Source: Rubrobacter_D sp963840835
GTDB lineage: Bacteria; Actinomycetota; Rubrobacteria; Rubrobacterales; Rubrobacteraceae
NCBI GenBank assembly: GCA_963840835.1
Contig: CAWJAM010000003.1
Coordinates: forward strand, 1 to 64,000
Length of the DNA stretch: 64,000 bases
Direction of reading: 5' to 3'
Both the position numbers and the translations under genes were made by a program. Shown here piece by piece: positions 8,421 to 16,270 of the stretch. The notes under the pieces were generated by a model, which worked only from the letters and a program-made list of their open reading frames with translations, was not told where the DNA came from and did no database searches. How positions within the stretch are numbered: the first letter of the stretch is position 1; each line of letters starts with the position of its first letter.

Positions 8421-9113
8421 TCAGGCGAGGAGGAGCCAGAGGGCCAATAGGATGAGTTCCGTCCCGAGGACGATTATGGTTGGTGTTGCGGCGCGAAGTC
8501 GTTTCTGGGAGTAGACGGTGGGTGCCACGAGCCATCCGAAGGCGAGGCCGCCGAGGAGGCCGCCGATGTGGGCGGTGTTGCTTATGTTGTCGACGGAGAA
8601 CCCGAAATAGAGGTTCAGGGCGGTCAGGATGAGGAGCTGGCGAATCAGTGGGTTCTGCCAGGAGAAGGTGCCGCGGCGCAGGGAGTAGCCGAGCACGCCT
8701 CCCAGGAGGCCGAAGATCGCGCCCGAGGCCCCGACCGCCGGACCGTCGAAGGCTCCGAAGTAGAGGTAGGCGATGCCGCCGGCCAGCCCGCTCGTCAGGT
8801 AGAGCGCGAGAAAGCGGCTCCGCCCGAATGCCACTTCTACGAAGGCGCCAAGGAAGTAGAGGGAGAGCATGTTCAGCGCGAGGTGGATGAACCCGGCGTG
8901 CAAAAACATGCTGGTGAGCAGAAGCCACACATCGCCGCCGGCCACCGATGCGGGCACCAGGGCGCCACTTGCGAGCACCTCGGGTGGTTGCGTCACGAGG
9001 CTGACGTTCAGCGGGTAACCGTAGCTCTGGCCGGCCACGGCGACGGCTATGTACACGGCCACGCAGGCGCCTATCAGGCCGAACGTTACCGGCAGCCGGG
9101 AGAACGTGTTCAA
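8421..9113 (-). CDS. Rhomboid-family intramembrane serine protease
   Basis: Cleaves membrane proteins within or next to the bilayer using a Ser-His dyad. The serine is in GASGAIFGLLGG (GxSG motif) and the histidine in AHIGGLLGGLAFGW. The 230 residues have about six helices and the expected HAGFIHLALNMLSLYFLG segment with the conserved His/Asn of helix 2. Substrate unknown. It is monocistronic on the minus strand. The upstream gap (9114-9354) holds only repeat sequence. Confidence 0.88.
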   Translation of the reverse strand: MNTFSRLPVTFGLIGACVAVYIAVAVAGQSYGYPLNVSLVTQPPEVLASGALVPASVAGGDVWLLLTSMFLHAGFIHLALNMLSLYFLGAFVEVAFGRSRFLALYLTSGLAGGIAYLYFGAFDGPAVGASGAIFGLLGGVLGYSLRRGTFSWQNPLIRQLLILTALNLYFGFSVDNISNTAHIGGLLGGLAFGWLVAPTVYSQKRLRAATPTIIVLGTELILLALWLLLA

Positions 9114-9187
9114 AGCGAACCCAGTGGTTCCAAGGCGGTCTCGACGCCGAGTGATAACAAGTCAGGGATAAGGGTGGCGTGTCGTGG

Positions 9188-9207
9188 ATTCCCGCTTTCG
9201 CGGGAAT
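9188..9207. repeat. REP-like hairpin (ATTCCCGC-TTTC-GCGGGAAT)
   Basis: An 8-bp stem with a 4-nt loop. The inverse-orientation copy at 12982-13001 shares the flanking GTGGATTCCCGC / GCGGGAATCCAC. It lies in a 241-nt gap that also holds a CCTGATGCCTGTAGCCTGAAACCT low-complexity tract (about 9312-9338). No gene is seen in the gap. Confidence 0.6.
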
Positions 9208-9354
9208 AACGGTCAGGGACGCAGAAACAGACGGCGATCAGACAGACCCGGTATGAGCTTCGAGGAGTCGGGAACTTACGCGCAGCAAGTGGCTTCTCCC
9301 GGCACGAGCTGAAGCCTGATGCCTGTAGCCTGAAACCTTCATTTCCAAACCGCT

Positions 9355-9801
9355 CTATCGGCGGGGGATCTCGCGCACGGCATCCCCGACCTGAACCTTG
9401 GAGAGGTCTTGCAGGGGACCGCCCAGCATGGACTCGAGGTCGGGATCGTCGCCCTGGGACGTGCCGAAGCCGCGGACCTGGACGTCGTCGCCGAACATTT
9501 GCCCGAACATGCGCTGCAAGTTCTCCTGCATCTCGCCGATGTTAACGGCCCCGAACGGTGTCTCCTGCATGTTCTGGAGGCGGGCAACGGCGAGCCTGTC
9601 CTTCACCTCGGTGACCTCGGCCTTCGCCTTCACGTCCTCGACGGTGCCAAGCGTCTCGCCCGTGTCGGGGTCCCAGACCTCCTCGCCCTCGGGGGCGAAG
9701 ACCTCGAAGATCATCCCCTGACGTACGCCTTGTCCCCTTCCACGATTTATCACGATCTCGTTGTTACCCAGTATCTTCGCTACCTTGCCTTCCACCGCCA
9801 T
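9355..9801 (-). CDS. Conserved small cytoplasmic protein, function unknown
   Basis: Not assigned. I chose the ATG at 9801 (148 residues, MAVEGKVAKIL) because AGGAAGGA precedes it on the minus strand by 8 nt; the longer frame to 9852 lacks such a site. The first half reads as a small beta-rich domain (EIVINRGRGQGVRQGMIFEVF, then DPDTGETLG and EVTEVKDRLAVARL), similar in style to the C-terminal domain of FlgT-like proteins; the similarity is by eye only. The second half is Gln/Gly-rich with a predicted flexible region. There is no signal peptide or membrane helix. Confidence 0.65.
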   Translation of the reverse strand: MAVEGKVAKILGNNEIVINRGRGQGVRQGMIFEVFAPEGEEVWDPDTGETLGTVEDVKAKAEVTEVKDRLAVARLQNMQETPFGAVNIGEMQENLQRMFGQMFGDDVQVRGFGTSQGDDPDLESMLGGPLQDLSKVQVGDAVREIPRR

Positions 9802-9887
9802 CCGCCGGTTCCTTCCTGTAGTCATAAGCGTCCCGAAGATTATATCTCTCACAGCGAGCGCCGCCTCTGGCCGCTAGAATCCTCGTC

Positions 9888-10760
9888 ATGCCGGGGAGGA
9901 CGAACAGCGTCGGAAGGCACCTTCCGACCTCGGGTGGGTTCGGGAAGACTTTGAAGGCCGCGCGCGAACTGGGCTGCGAGACGATCCAGATCTTCGTCTC
10001 CAATCCGCAGGGCTGGGCCGACCCCGTGACGCGCGACGACGCCGATGCGTTCGTCGAGGGAACCCGGGAACTTGGCGTATCGCCGGTCGTCGCGCACGCC
10101 AAGTACCTCATCAACCTCGCCTCGACGAACGAGGAGCTGCGGGATCTCTCGGTAAGGGCGCTGGCCCACGAGCTGTCCGCGGCGGGCGCTCTGGGGGCCG
10201 ACCTGGTCGTCGTACACGCGGGCAGTCACGGCGGGGACGGCGAGGAGAAGGGCACGGACCGGCTCGTTGACGGCCTGAGCCGCGCGAGGGAGCAGGCCAC
10301 TTCGATTGCCGGAGCTTCCGCGGCCGAGCCGGTCGTCGAGAACTCCTGCGGCGCTGGCACCCAGCTCTGCTCGACGTTCGACGCGCTCGGGGAGGTCGCC
10401 CGCCGCGCCGGGGTGAGGGTCTGCGTGGACACTGCCCACGCCTTTGTTTCAGGCTACGATCTCTCGTCGGCAGAAGGAGCGAGGACGGTTGCCGCGGATC
10501 TCGTAACCTCTGCGGGGGATGCGGTCGCGTTGGTGCACCTCAACGACGCGAAGAACGAGCTGGGTAGCCACCGTGACGGGCATCGCAAGGTGGGTAAGGG
10601 GCGCATCTCCATCGACGCCTGGCCCGAGATTTTCGATGGCCTGTCCGGGGTTCCTGTGGTCATGGAGACACCGTACGAGACGCCGGAAGCGGATGCTGCA
10701 GAGGTATTTCTGGTCAAGAAATTGGCGGGCGGGTTGCGCAAACCGCCGATTGGAAGATAA
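9888..10760 (+). CDS. nfo: Endonuclease IV (deoxyribonuclease IV)
   Basis: AP endonuclease that nicks 5' of abasic sites in base excision repair, a TIM-barrel tri-zinc enzyme. Metal ligands can be read in order: His in VVAHAKY and VVHAGSH, Glu in VVENS, Asp and His in CVDTAHAF, His in LVHLNDAK, Asp and His in GSHRDGHRKVGKG, Glu in VMETPYE. The length of 290 is typical. The ATG lies only 7 nt after a TAGAAT box with no ribosome binding site, so a leaderless transcript is likely. The stop TAA is shared with the -10 box of the next gene. Confidence 0.93.
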   Translation: MPGRTNSVGRHLPTSGGFGKTLKAARELGCETIQIFVSNPQGWADPVTRDDADAFVEGTRELGVSPVVAHAKYLINLASTNEELRDLSVRALAHELSAAGALGADLVVVHAGSHGGDGEEKGTDRLVDGLSRAREQATSIAGASAAEPVVENSCGAGTQLCSTFDALGEVARRAGVRVCVDTAHAFVSGYDLSSAEGARTVAADLVTSAGDAVALVHLNDAKNELGSHRDGHRKVGKGRISIDAWPEIFDGLSGVPVVMETPYETPEADAAEVFLVKKLAGGLRKPPIGR

Positions 10761-10763
10761 AAT
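10734..10763 (+). promoter_or_regulatory. Promoter inside the end of nfo for a leaderless XRE gene
   Basis: TTGCGC (10734-10739), 18-nt spacer, TAAAAT (10758-10763). The GTG start at 10771 is 7 nt after the -10 hexamer, so transcription would begin at or next to the start codon. Confidence 0.55.
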
Positions 10764-10770
10764 CTAGGGC

Positions 10771-11070
10771 GTGAAGACTTTGGAGATCAGTCCGGAGCGG
10801 CACAAGGGGGACCTCCTCTCGACTATCGGCGAGACCCTGCGGGCGGAACGCAACGAGCGGGGGCTCACGCTAAAGCAGGTCGCGGAGGGCGCCCACGTCT
10901 CGGTCTCGTACCTGGCGGAGATCGAACGCGGCGAGAAGGATCCTTCTTCCAGGGTCCTGGAGAGCATCGCCGTCGGGCTGGACGTCGAGGTTAGCGAGCT
11001 ACTCGTCAGGATAGCTTTCGCGCTGGAGCCCGCGCCAGTCGTCCCCGTCACCAATTCCCTGGCTGCCTAA
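10771..11070 (+). CDS. XRE-family helix-turn-helix regulator
   Basis: A 99-residue single-domain Cro/C1-type DNA-binding protein. The HTH spans about residues 18-72: TLRAERNERGLTLKQVAEGAHVS is helix 1 and the scaffold, and VSYLAEIERGEKDPSSRVLESIA the recognition helix and following turn. A short hydrophobic C-terminal tail follows. Target genes are unknown. It has its own promoter overlapping the nfo end and lies 18 nt before a GNAT gene with which it may be co-transcribed. Confidence 0.85.
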   Translation: MKTLEISPERHKGDLLSTIGETLRAERNERGLTLKQVAEGAHVSVSYLAEIERGEKDPSSRVLESIAVGLDVEVSELLVRIAFALEPAPVVPVTNSLAA

Positions 11071-11088
11071 AGCCCCGGGAAGCCGACG

Positions 11089-11574
11089 TTGCGCTTCACC
11101 CTGCTGCCGATCACGCGCGCCGACGCACAGGCCATCTCGCGCTGGCGTTACGAAGGCCCCTACTGGGTCTACAACGTCGACCCCACCTCCGTCGACTCGC
11201 TCCTGGAACCGCGCTTTCTCTACCACGCCGTCTACGGTACCGGGGACCTGGTTGGCTATTTTTGCTTCGGGGAGGACGCGCGGGTCTCGGCCGGAAGGCG
11301 GCTCGGGGTCTACGAGCGTGAGAGCGCGCTCGACGTGGGGCTCGGGATGCGGCCTGACCTCACGGGACAGGGACTCGGAGCGGAGTTCTTGAGCGCTGGC
11401 CTCCGGTTCGCGCAGGACTCCTACTCGCCCCCGGCGTTCCGACTGACCGTGGCGATCTTCAACCGCCGCGCCATAAGCGTCTACGAGAGAGCCGGCTTCG
11501 AGCCGGTCGAGACGTTCGGTCCCACCACCCGAGACGGGGATTGGCTGCTGATGAAGCGCGGGGCGCTGGGATAA
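11089..11574 (+). CDS. GNAT-family N-acetyltransferase
   Basis: A 161-residue acetyl-CoA-dependent transferase fold. The acetyl-CoA loop is in GMRPDLTGQGLGAEFL (Q/RxxGxG/A), followed by RLTVAIFNRRAISVYERAGFEP, the typical motif-B strand and helix. The N-terminal RADAQAISRWRYEGPYWVYN resembles RimJ/L-like members. Substrate unknown. Start TTG 11089 follows GGGAAG. It ends before a palindromic terminator shared with the convergent CPBP gene. Confidence 0.82.
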   Translation: MRFTLLPITRADAQAISRWRYEGPYWVYNVDPTSVDSLLEPRFLYHAVYGTGDLVGYFCFGEDARVSAGRRLGVYERESALDVGLGMRPDLTGQGLGAEFLSAGLRFAQDSYSPPAFRLTVAIFNRRAISVYERAGFEPVETFGPTTRDGDWLLMKRGALG

Positions 11575-11671
11575 CCCTCTCTAGAGCGGTTTGCAATGGG
11601 GTCCAGCTCCATTGCGAGCATTTCAGGCCTTCTTCTTGCTGAAGTGCTGACTAGCTGAAGTGCTGAAATGC

Positions 11672-11705
11672 GCGAATAGCAGAGGTCATGACCTCTGCTA
11701 TTCGC
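11672..11705 (-). terminator. 34-bp perfect palindrome after the CPBP gene
   Basis: GCGAATAGCAGAGGTCA and its exact complement TGACCTCTGCTATTCGC abut with no loop, ending 1 nt from the stop codon of the minus-strand CPBP gene. A near-identical hairpin follows the FTR1 gene at 20753. The segment before it (11587-11671) is the CTGAAGTGCTGA-type low-complexity repeat. Confidence 0.6.
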
Positions 11706-11706
11706 T

Positions 11707-12717
11707 CTAAGCGCCCAGGAAGTAGGCGAACATGATGCTTAAAGTGTTGTAGCCGGCGTGTGCGAGGAAGCTCGCTGTGGTGTTGAGGTAGCGGCGGAGC
11801 AGTCCCAGGCCGACTGAGAGCACGAAGATGTAGCCAAGCAGCAGCGAAGGACCGTACTGGACGTGCATCGAGGCGAAGAGGACGGACGTCGCCGGTATCC
11901 CCAAGACGGGCTGAACGGCGCCCCGAAAGAGCGTCTCCTCCCCGAGCCCGGCACCGACCCCGATCAGCAACGCGAAGAGGATCGCCGACAGCAGACTCAA
12001 CCCCTTCGGATCGAAGAGCGTACCCGAGATCTCCCCGACCTCGCGGTAGAGGTCCGGCTGCAACTGCGAGAACAAATAGTCGGCGGCTACGGAGACCGCG
12101 AACGCAGCCACGATGAACAGCGCGACGAGACCGACGTGCCTGACAGAGATGGGACCGTAGCCGAGGCGGGCCAGCGTCTCGCGCGGACCGCGGCGGATGC
12201 CAGCGCCGACGCCCAGGATGGCGAGGACGACGAAAGGCAACTGGCTCGCCAGGATGGCGACCGGCTCGATCCTGCCGCCCATCCCGAGCGAGAAGGCACC
12301 GACCTGATTCAACTGCTCGAATCCGAGGATGCCTACCAGGTTGTTGGAGAGCAGCACGGTGGCAAACAGCCAGAGGGCAAAGAATATCGGTGGGTTCGTC
12401 CAGAACTCCCCGTTCGACCGGCCGCCCACGATCTTGCGCAGCGTCGGGACGCAGAGCGCCAGCCCGATCAAACCAGCCAGTGCCACAGGAAGGCTCGTAA
12501 CCGCCAGGAGCTCTCGCGGATAGACCCCGGAAGTCATCCGGCCCGAGATCCAGACCACACCGAGCAACGCTCCCGTGGCGAGGAGCAGCAGCGAGATGAA
12601 TACGAGCACGACGAGCAGCGAGATCTCTGCCCTCCGGCTCTTCATCGAGTACTGAGCGAGAACCGCGAGGATGCCGATGAAGACCGTCAACGCGAGCGAA
12701 CTGAGGAGGTTCTCCAT
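11707..12717 (-). CDS. CPBP-family intramembrane metalloprotease
   Basis: A 336-residue polytopic membrane protein (about eight helices). The CPBP motifs sit in the C-terminal third: GEETLFRGAVQ (EExxxR), FASMHVQYG (FxxxH) and HAGYNTLS (HxxxN). The N-terminal half is extra hydrophobic sequence not found in the shorter CPBP protein at the left end of the window. Function in bacteria is mostly unproven: membrane-protein processing or self-immunity to peptides. It is monocistronic and flanked by hairpins on both sides. Confidence 0.85.
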   Translation of the reverse strand: MENLLSSLALTVFIGILAVLAQYSMKSRRAEISLLVVLVFISLLLLATGALLGVVWISGRMTSGVYPRELLAVTSLPVALAGLIGLALCVPTLRKIVGGRSNGEFWTNPPIFFALWLFATVLLSNNLVGILGFEQLNQVGAFSLGMGGRIEPVAILASQLPFVVLAILGVGAGIRRGPRETLARLGYGPISVRHVGLVALFIVAAFAVSVAADYLFSQLQPDLYREVGEISGTLFDPKGLSLLSAILFALLIGVGAGLGEETLFRGAVQPVLGIPATSVLFASMHVQYGPSLLLGYIFVLSVGLGLLRRYLNTTASFLAHAGYNTLSIMFAYFLGA

Positions 12718-12747
12718 AAGCCACAGAGATTAACACACGCAAAAACC

Positions 12748-12770
12748 GGGCCGTGCGTGATCCACGGCCC
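12748..12770 (-). terminator. Rho-independent terminator, minus strand
   Basis: GGGCCGTG (12748-12755) pairs with CACGGCCC (12763-12770) around a 7-nt loop. On the minus strand the stem is followed by GG then TTTTT, a classic terminator for transcripts coming from the 13.1-13.7 kb genes. It also isolates the CPBP gene from them. Confidence 0.7.
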
Positions 12771-12836
12771 AAAAGTCTCGCCTGGGCCAGGAAGGGGGAA
12801 AGAGCCCAGTGCCAAGCAAATATACTAGGGCTGGGT

Positions 12837-13072
12837 TACAACTCCGCTACCCGGAGGTAACAGTTTGGTAACAGGCATCAGGCAACAGGCATCAGGTAAC
12901 AGGCTACAGGCAACAGGACTTCACCCTGTAGCCGGACCCTCGCGATCCGCCACCCACCATTGCCGCTTTCCCATCACCGTCATTCCCGCGAAAGCGGGAA
13001 TCCACGACGCGGCCAACACTCCCGCCGCAAAACCTGAAACCTGAAACCTGTAGCCTGATGCCTGAAACCTTT
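12837..13072. repeat. Low-complexity CAGGCAACAGGCATCAGG tract and REP-like hairpin
   Basis: Imperfect copies of ACAGGCATCAGGTA-type units fill 12868-12918, and CCTGAAACCTGTAGCCTGATG units fill 13030-13070. Between them is the hairpin ATTCCCGC-GAAA-GCGGGAAT (12982-13001), with a GNRA-type loop. The same unit families recur at about 9310, 59756 and 63100. No coding sequence is seen. Confidence 0.6.
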
Positions 13073-13357
13073 TCATGGATCCCTGTTTTCGCCGCGCTCC
13101 AGGCCGTCGAGGATGGGCCCTAGCGCCCTCTCACGGGCTTCTTCGTAATCTTCGAGGCTGTTGGCTTCGCGGGCCAGGTCTGCCACGCGTCCGGTGAGGC
13201 CGGTACCGCCCCTGGCCGCGAGTATGCGCCAGCCGAGAAGCCGGTAAGAGCGTTCCAGGTGTTGGTCCCCGCTTTCGAGGACTCTCTCCAGGTGGGCGTG
13301 CAGGGCTTCCGCTTCGCTCAGGGAGAGCCGTAGATCGACGCCCGGCGCTCCGGGCAC
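13073..13357 (-). CDS. Small helical protein, function unknown
   Basis: Not recognised. The start is GTG 13357, one base past the TAG of the upstream gene, so translation is probably coupled; this gives 94 residues. The protein is predicted mostly helical and charged (LSEAEALHAHLERVLESGDQHLERSYR, then a Gly-containing turn, then LEDYEEARERALGPILDGLE). There is no signal peptide or metal motif. A longer in-frame reading upstream overlaps the preceding gene and looks non-coding. Co-expression with the HTH-like protein before it is the only functional hint. Confidence 0.55.
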   Translation of the reverse strand: MPGAPGVDLRLSLSEAEALHAHLERVLESGDQHLERSYRLLGWRILAARGGTGLTGRVADLAREANSLEDYEEARERALGPILDGLERGENRDP

Positions 13358-13358
13358 G

Positions 13359-13706
13359 CTAGCGGATCTTCTCCAGGTAGATCCGGTCCTGGGTGATGAC
13401 GACCTGCAGGTCGTCGGGCGAGCCGCGCAGGTAGTCACGCCACTCGCGGTCGAAGACTTCGGAGTCCCTAGCGTTGGTCCTTATGACCATGCCATCTTCG
13501 GTCTCGTCGAGCACCGCGGGATGCTCAGAGAGCTGGCCGCGGCGGACGGGGTCGCGGCGGTAGATCGAGTTTCGCGACCTGAAGCTCTGCACACTAGACG
13601 GCGTGGTGTTCAACTCCTGCGCGATCCAGGTGTCACCCCGGCCCTCCTCGACCCAACGCCTGATCTTGGCCGCGTGCGGCTTTAGAGCCACCCTTCTGTT
13701 TCCCAA
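13359..13706 (-). CDS. Putative HTH DNA-binding protein
   Basis: 115 residues. The first half resembles a helix-turn-helix of the resolvase/Myb kind: KIRRWVEEGRGDTWIAQELNTTPSSVQSFRSRNSIYRRDP, with the turn around DTWIAQELNTT and a recognition helix in SVQSFRSRN. The second half (VIRTNARDSEVFDREWRDYLRGSPD, then VVITQDRIYLEKIR) is a small mixed domain. The assignment is by motif appearance only. It is the first gene of a two-gene minus-strand unit ending at the 12.75 kb terminator. Confidence 0.6.
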   Translation of the reverse strand: MGNRRVALKPHAAKIRRWVEEGRGDTWIAQELNTTPSSVQSFRSRNSIYRRDPVRRGQLSEHPAVLDETEDGMVIRTNARDSEVFDREWRDYLRGSPDDLQVVITQDRIYLEKIR

Positions 13707-13818
13707 CGACCCCTTCTCCTTAGGACCGGTCTTGTTTTCTAGGTTATATGTACCACTTTTTGTTACCCGACGCTAGATGCATCTTCAGGCTCCCCAGGCA
13801 GGCGTCGGAGAACCCACC

Positions 13819-14253
13819 TCACCCCATCGCCTCCGACAAGATCCAGAGCACGATGAGCCCGCGGAGGCTCCAGAGGACGGTGCGCACCCAGTTGGAGCCC
13901 ACGAGGGAGCGGTGCGCCGAGAGGTCGAAGCCCCGCCCCAACTCGGTGTGGCTGGGCGACTGAAGGAGGGCCGTGGAGAGCCAGATCCCGGCGAGGAGCA
14001 CGAGCCCGACCCAGAGAAGCCAGCTGGAAACCTTGGGCGGGGTACTGACCACTAGCGCGATGGCGGTCGCTGCCTCGACGAGCATCGGCGGCCCGACTAC
14101 GAGGCCGGTCAGTCGGGCGTGCGTGGCGGAGTAGGCGGCGAAGCCCGCCGCCCCGACGCGGGCGAAGAGAGGATAGTGCACGACCTGGACGAACCAGATG
14201 ATCCCGACCATGAACAGGGTCGCCGCAGCGTGGGCGAGCAACAAGAGGACCAT
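13819..14253 (-). CDS. Four-helix integral membrane protein
   Basis: 144 residues with about four transmembrane helices (LLLLAHAAATLFMVGIIWFV; LVEAATAIALVV; LLWVGLVLLAGIWLSTALL; VLWSLRGLIVLWIL). Conserved-looking polar features lie next to the helices: FVQVVHYPLF near the N-terminus and PSHTELGRGFD before the last helix. The style resembles DUF1772-like small membrane proteins, but I cannot assign a function. The ATG directly follows the TAG of the FAD oxidoreductase, so the two are translationally coupled, and with the deacetylase-like gene they form a three-gene operon. Confidence 0.7.
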   Translation of the reverse strand: MVLLLLAHAAATLFMVGIIWFVQVVHYPLFARVGAAGFAAYSATHARLTGLVVGPPMLVEAATAIALVVSTPPKVSSWLLWVGLVLLAGIWLSTALLQSPSHTELGRGFDLSAHRSLVGSNWVRTVLWSLRGLIVLWILSEAMG

Positions 14254-15246
14254 CTAGCCGAGAAGATAATCCGCGACCGCGAGACCCGAGAGGGCCGCGC
14301 CCTCGACCTTCGGCTGCCCGAAGGCGTCGCCGCAGAAGAGCAGTGGTGGATCCTCGGAGCCGGCGAAGAACGGCTCCGGGTGGGGGTTCGTGACCCAACT
14401 GTAGCGCCACCGGGCGAGAGAGGTTGCGACGATCGCGGGAGCAAGTTCGGTGCCGAGCCGGTCGCCCGCGAAGGAGATCAGTTGACGCGTTATCTCCCTC
14501 TCGTCGTCCTCGAAGCGCTCGCGGCTCCACCGGGGACCGGCATGGACCGTGATGGCGGGGACCTCGGAGATGCCCTTGCGCCGGTTGTCGCCGATCCAAT
14601 CCAGCGGCTCGTCTTTGATCTGCATTCCTCCCGGCCCGGGTACGTGGGTCTGACCGTCGAGCAAGACCATGAGCGCGAGGCACGGGTCGTAGGAGACGGC
14701 TCCGAGTTGGCTCCTGGCCTCGTCGGGAAGCCCGTAGCTTCCCGACGAGGCCAGGTCTAGAGCCTGGGGGACGGGCATGGCGAGCACCAGCGCGCGACCC
14801 TCGACCCGCAACCCGGACTCGCACGTAACCTCCCAACCATCGTCGGCGTCGTTCACCCTCACGGCCCTCTCGCCGGTACGCACGTCGAGGCCGCTGGCGA
14901 CGTGTTTGGGGATCGAGGTCATGCCCCTGGCTCCCCTGTAGCGGGGGTGGCCATCTTCGTTGGGCCTGCCCTCCGCGTCCGCGAAGCCGCGAGACCACTC
15001 CGCCGCGGCGCCCGCGCCGAGCCAGCCCTCGACGAGGCCCGAGAAGCGAGCATCCCTGACGGTGAAGAACTGGGCGCCGTGGTCGAAGGTGCCTCCGCCG
15101 ACCCTCCGGGTCGCCATCCTGCCGCCGACGCCGCGGCCCTTGTCGAGGACCGTCACGTCCCAACCCTCTCCCTTCAACGCTTCGGCGGCGAGCAGGCCGG
15201 AGATGCCGGCCCCGACGACGATGCAGGATCTCTGGTTACCGGTCAT
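14254..15246 (-). CDS. FAD-dependent amine oxidase/renalase-like oxidoreductase
   Basis: A 330-residue flavoprotein. The N-terminal dinucleotide fold is clear (VVGAGISGLLAAEAL, then the acidic residue in TVLDKG), followed by GVGGRMATRR, the flavin-contacting motif typical of renalase-like proteins, and a C-terminal FCGDAFG...VEGAALSGLAVADYLL segment that closes the FAD site. Reported activities in this group include oxidation of isomeric NAD(P)H forms; the substrate here is not determined. Its start overlaps the end of the deacetylase-like gene by 11 nt, and its stop abuts the membrane-protein ATG. Confidence 0.8.
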   Translation of the reverse strand: MTGNQRSCIVVGAGISGLLAAEALKGEGWDVTVLDKGRGVGGRMATRRVGGGTFDHGAQFFTVRDARFSGLVEGWLGAGAAAEWSRGFADAEGRPNEDGHPRYRGARGMTSIPKHVASGLDVRTGERAVRVNDADDGWEVTCESGLRVEGRALVLAMPVPQALDLASSGSYGLPDEARSQLGAVSYDPCLALMVLLDGQTHVPGPGGMQIKDEPLDWIGDNRRKGISEVPAITVHAGPRWSRERFEDDEREITRQLISFAGDRLGTELAPAIVATSLARWRYSWVTNPHPEPFFAGSEDPPLLFCGDAFGQPKVEGAALSGLAVADYLLG

Positions 15247-16180
15247 GCAGGATGCCTCCCTGGCCGTCAGCGGCCGCGTCTTTTTCCATCAGATCGGCAG
15301 CGCGCCTGATGCTCTGGAGGTGCACGTCCACCGTGTCCTCCACGTGGTGCGCGTAGCCGCCCGCCATCGTTACGGCAACGGGGATGCCGCGAGCCTTGCA
15401 GGTCTCGAGCACGACCCTATCGCGCTCGGCGAGGCCCGGCTTGGTTACGCAGAGCCGGCCCAGGCGGTCGCCCTCGAACGGGTCGGCGCCGGCGAGGTAG
15501 ATGGCGAGCCCCGCATCGACGGCGTCGAGTGATGCCTTTAGGCCTCGTTCGAGCGTCGTCAGGAACTCGGTGTCGTCCGCGCCGTCGGGTAGCGGCGCGT
15601 CGAGGTTGCTCTCCTCCTTATGGAAGGGGAAGTTCTTCGCGCCGTGGATCGAGAACGTGAAGACGGTCGGGTCCATGCGGAGGATCTCCGCCGTGCCATT
15701 TCCCTGGTGCACGTCGGTGTCGATGACGACCACTCTCTCCGCTAGTCCCGCGGCCTGGACGGCCCGGGCGGCGATGGCCGAGTCGTTGAAGACGCAGTAT
15801 CCTTCGCCCCTGTCGGAGAACGCGTGGTGCGTACCTCCGGCGAGGTTCGCGGCGAAGCCTTGCTCCAGGGCGGCCAGGCAGGCGCCTAGAGTTCCGCCCG
15901 AGGCGCGGCGGGAGCGCTCCACCATCCTCTCCGACCAGGGAAATCCGATGCGCCTTACCTCTTTGTCTGTGAGGTCACCCGAGATCACGCGCTTCAGGTA
16001 GTTTGGGGCGTGGGCGCGCAGGATCTCCTCGTCGGTCACCGCGCGCGGTGACCGAAGCTCTCCGGGGCCGCAGATGTCGTCCTCCGAGACGCGCTCGCGC
16101 AGCATCGAGTATTTGACCATCGGGAAACGGTGACCCTCCGGCAGGGGCAATACGAAGTGGTCGCTGTAGAAGACCTTCAC
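15236..16180 (-). CDS. Histone deacetylase-superfamily zinc amidohydrolase
   Basis: A 314-residue member of the arginase/deacetylase fold that removes acyl groups from small molecules or proteins. Catalytic signatures: the His pair in THHAFSDRGEGYCVFND, zinc ligands in DTDVHQGNGTAE (Asp and His) and in LAGADPFEGDRLG (Asp). The active-site Tyr region is replaced by TMAGGYAHHVEDTVD near the end. The bacterial relatives (AcuC, acetylpolyamine amidohydrolases, class II-like) have diverse substrates. First gene of a tight operon with an FAD oxidoreductase and a membrane protein. Confidence 0.85.
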   Translation of the reverse strand: MKVFYSDHFVLPLPEGHRFPMVKYSMLRERVSEDDICGPGELRSPRAVTDEEILRAHAPNYLKRVISGDLTDKEVRRIGFPWSERMVERSRRASGGTLGACLAALEQGFAANLAGGTHHAFSDRGEGYCVFNDSAIAARAVQAAGLAERVVVIDTDVHQGNGTAEILRMDPTVFTFSIHGAKNFPFHKEESNLDAPLPDGADDTEFLTTLERGLKASLDAVDAGLAIYLAGADPFEGDRLGRLCVTKPGLAERDRVVLETCKARGIPVAVTMAGGYAHHVEDTVDVHLQSIRRAADLMEKDAAADGQGGILHDR

Positions 16181-16270
16181 TTTTGCGGGCGTCTCTCTTC
16201 CACGGCGCTAATGTAGTACACGCGGGCGGGCTTGACAGGAATAGCGTTCATACAATGTGGAGGGGCCGGT

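Noticed and set aside
11651..12828. Long alternative frames on both strands over the CPBP gene
   Set aside because: The CPBP frame has all three family motifs; the others are Arg- or Glu-rich shadows.
12837..13072. Short tandem units that could suggest a CRISPR array
   Set aside because: Units are about 6-14 nt, imperfect and without unique spacers; no cas genes in the window.
13763..15163. Minus-strand frame of 466 codons across two genes
   Set aside because: Runs across the membrane protein and FAD oxidoreductase in another frame; Arg/Gly/Pro-rich, no family features.
16223..16250. TTGACA near the DUF72 gene as a -35 box
   Set aside because: The nearest good -10 (TACAAT) is only 13 nt away, too close for a sigma-70 promoter.
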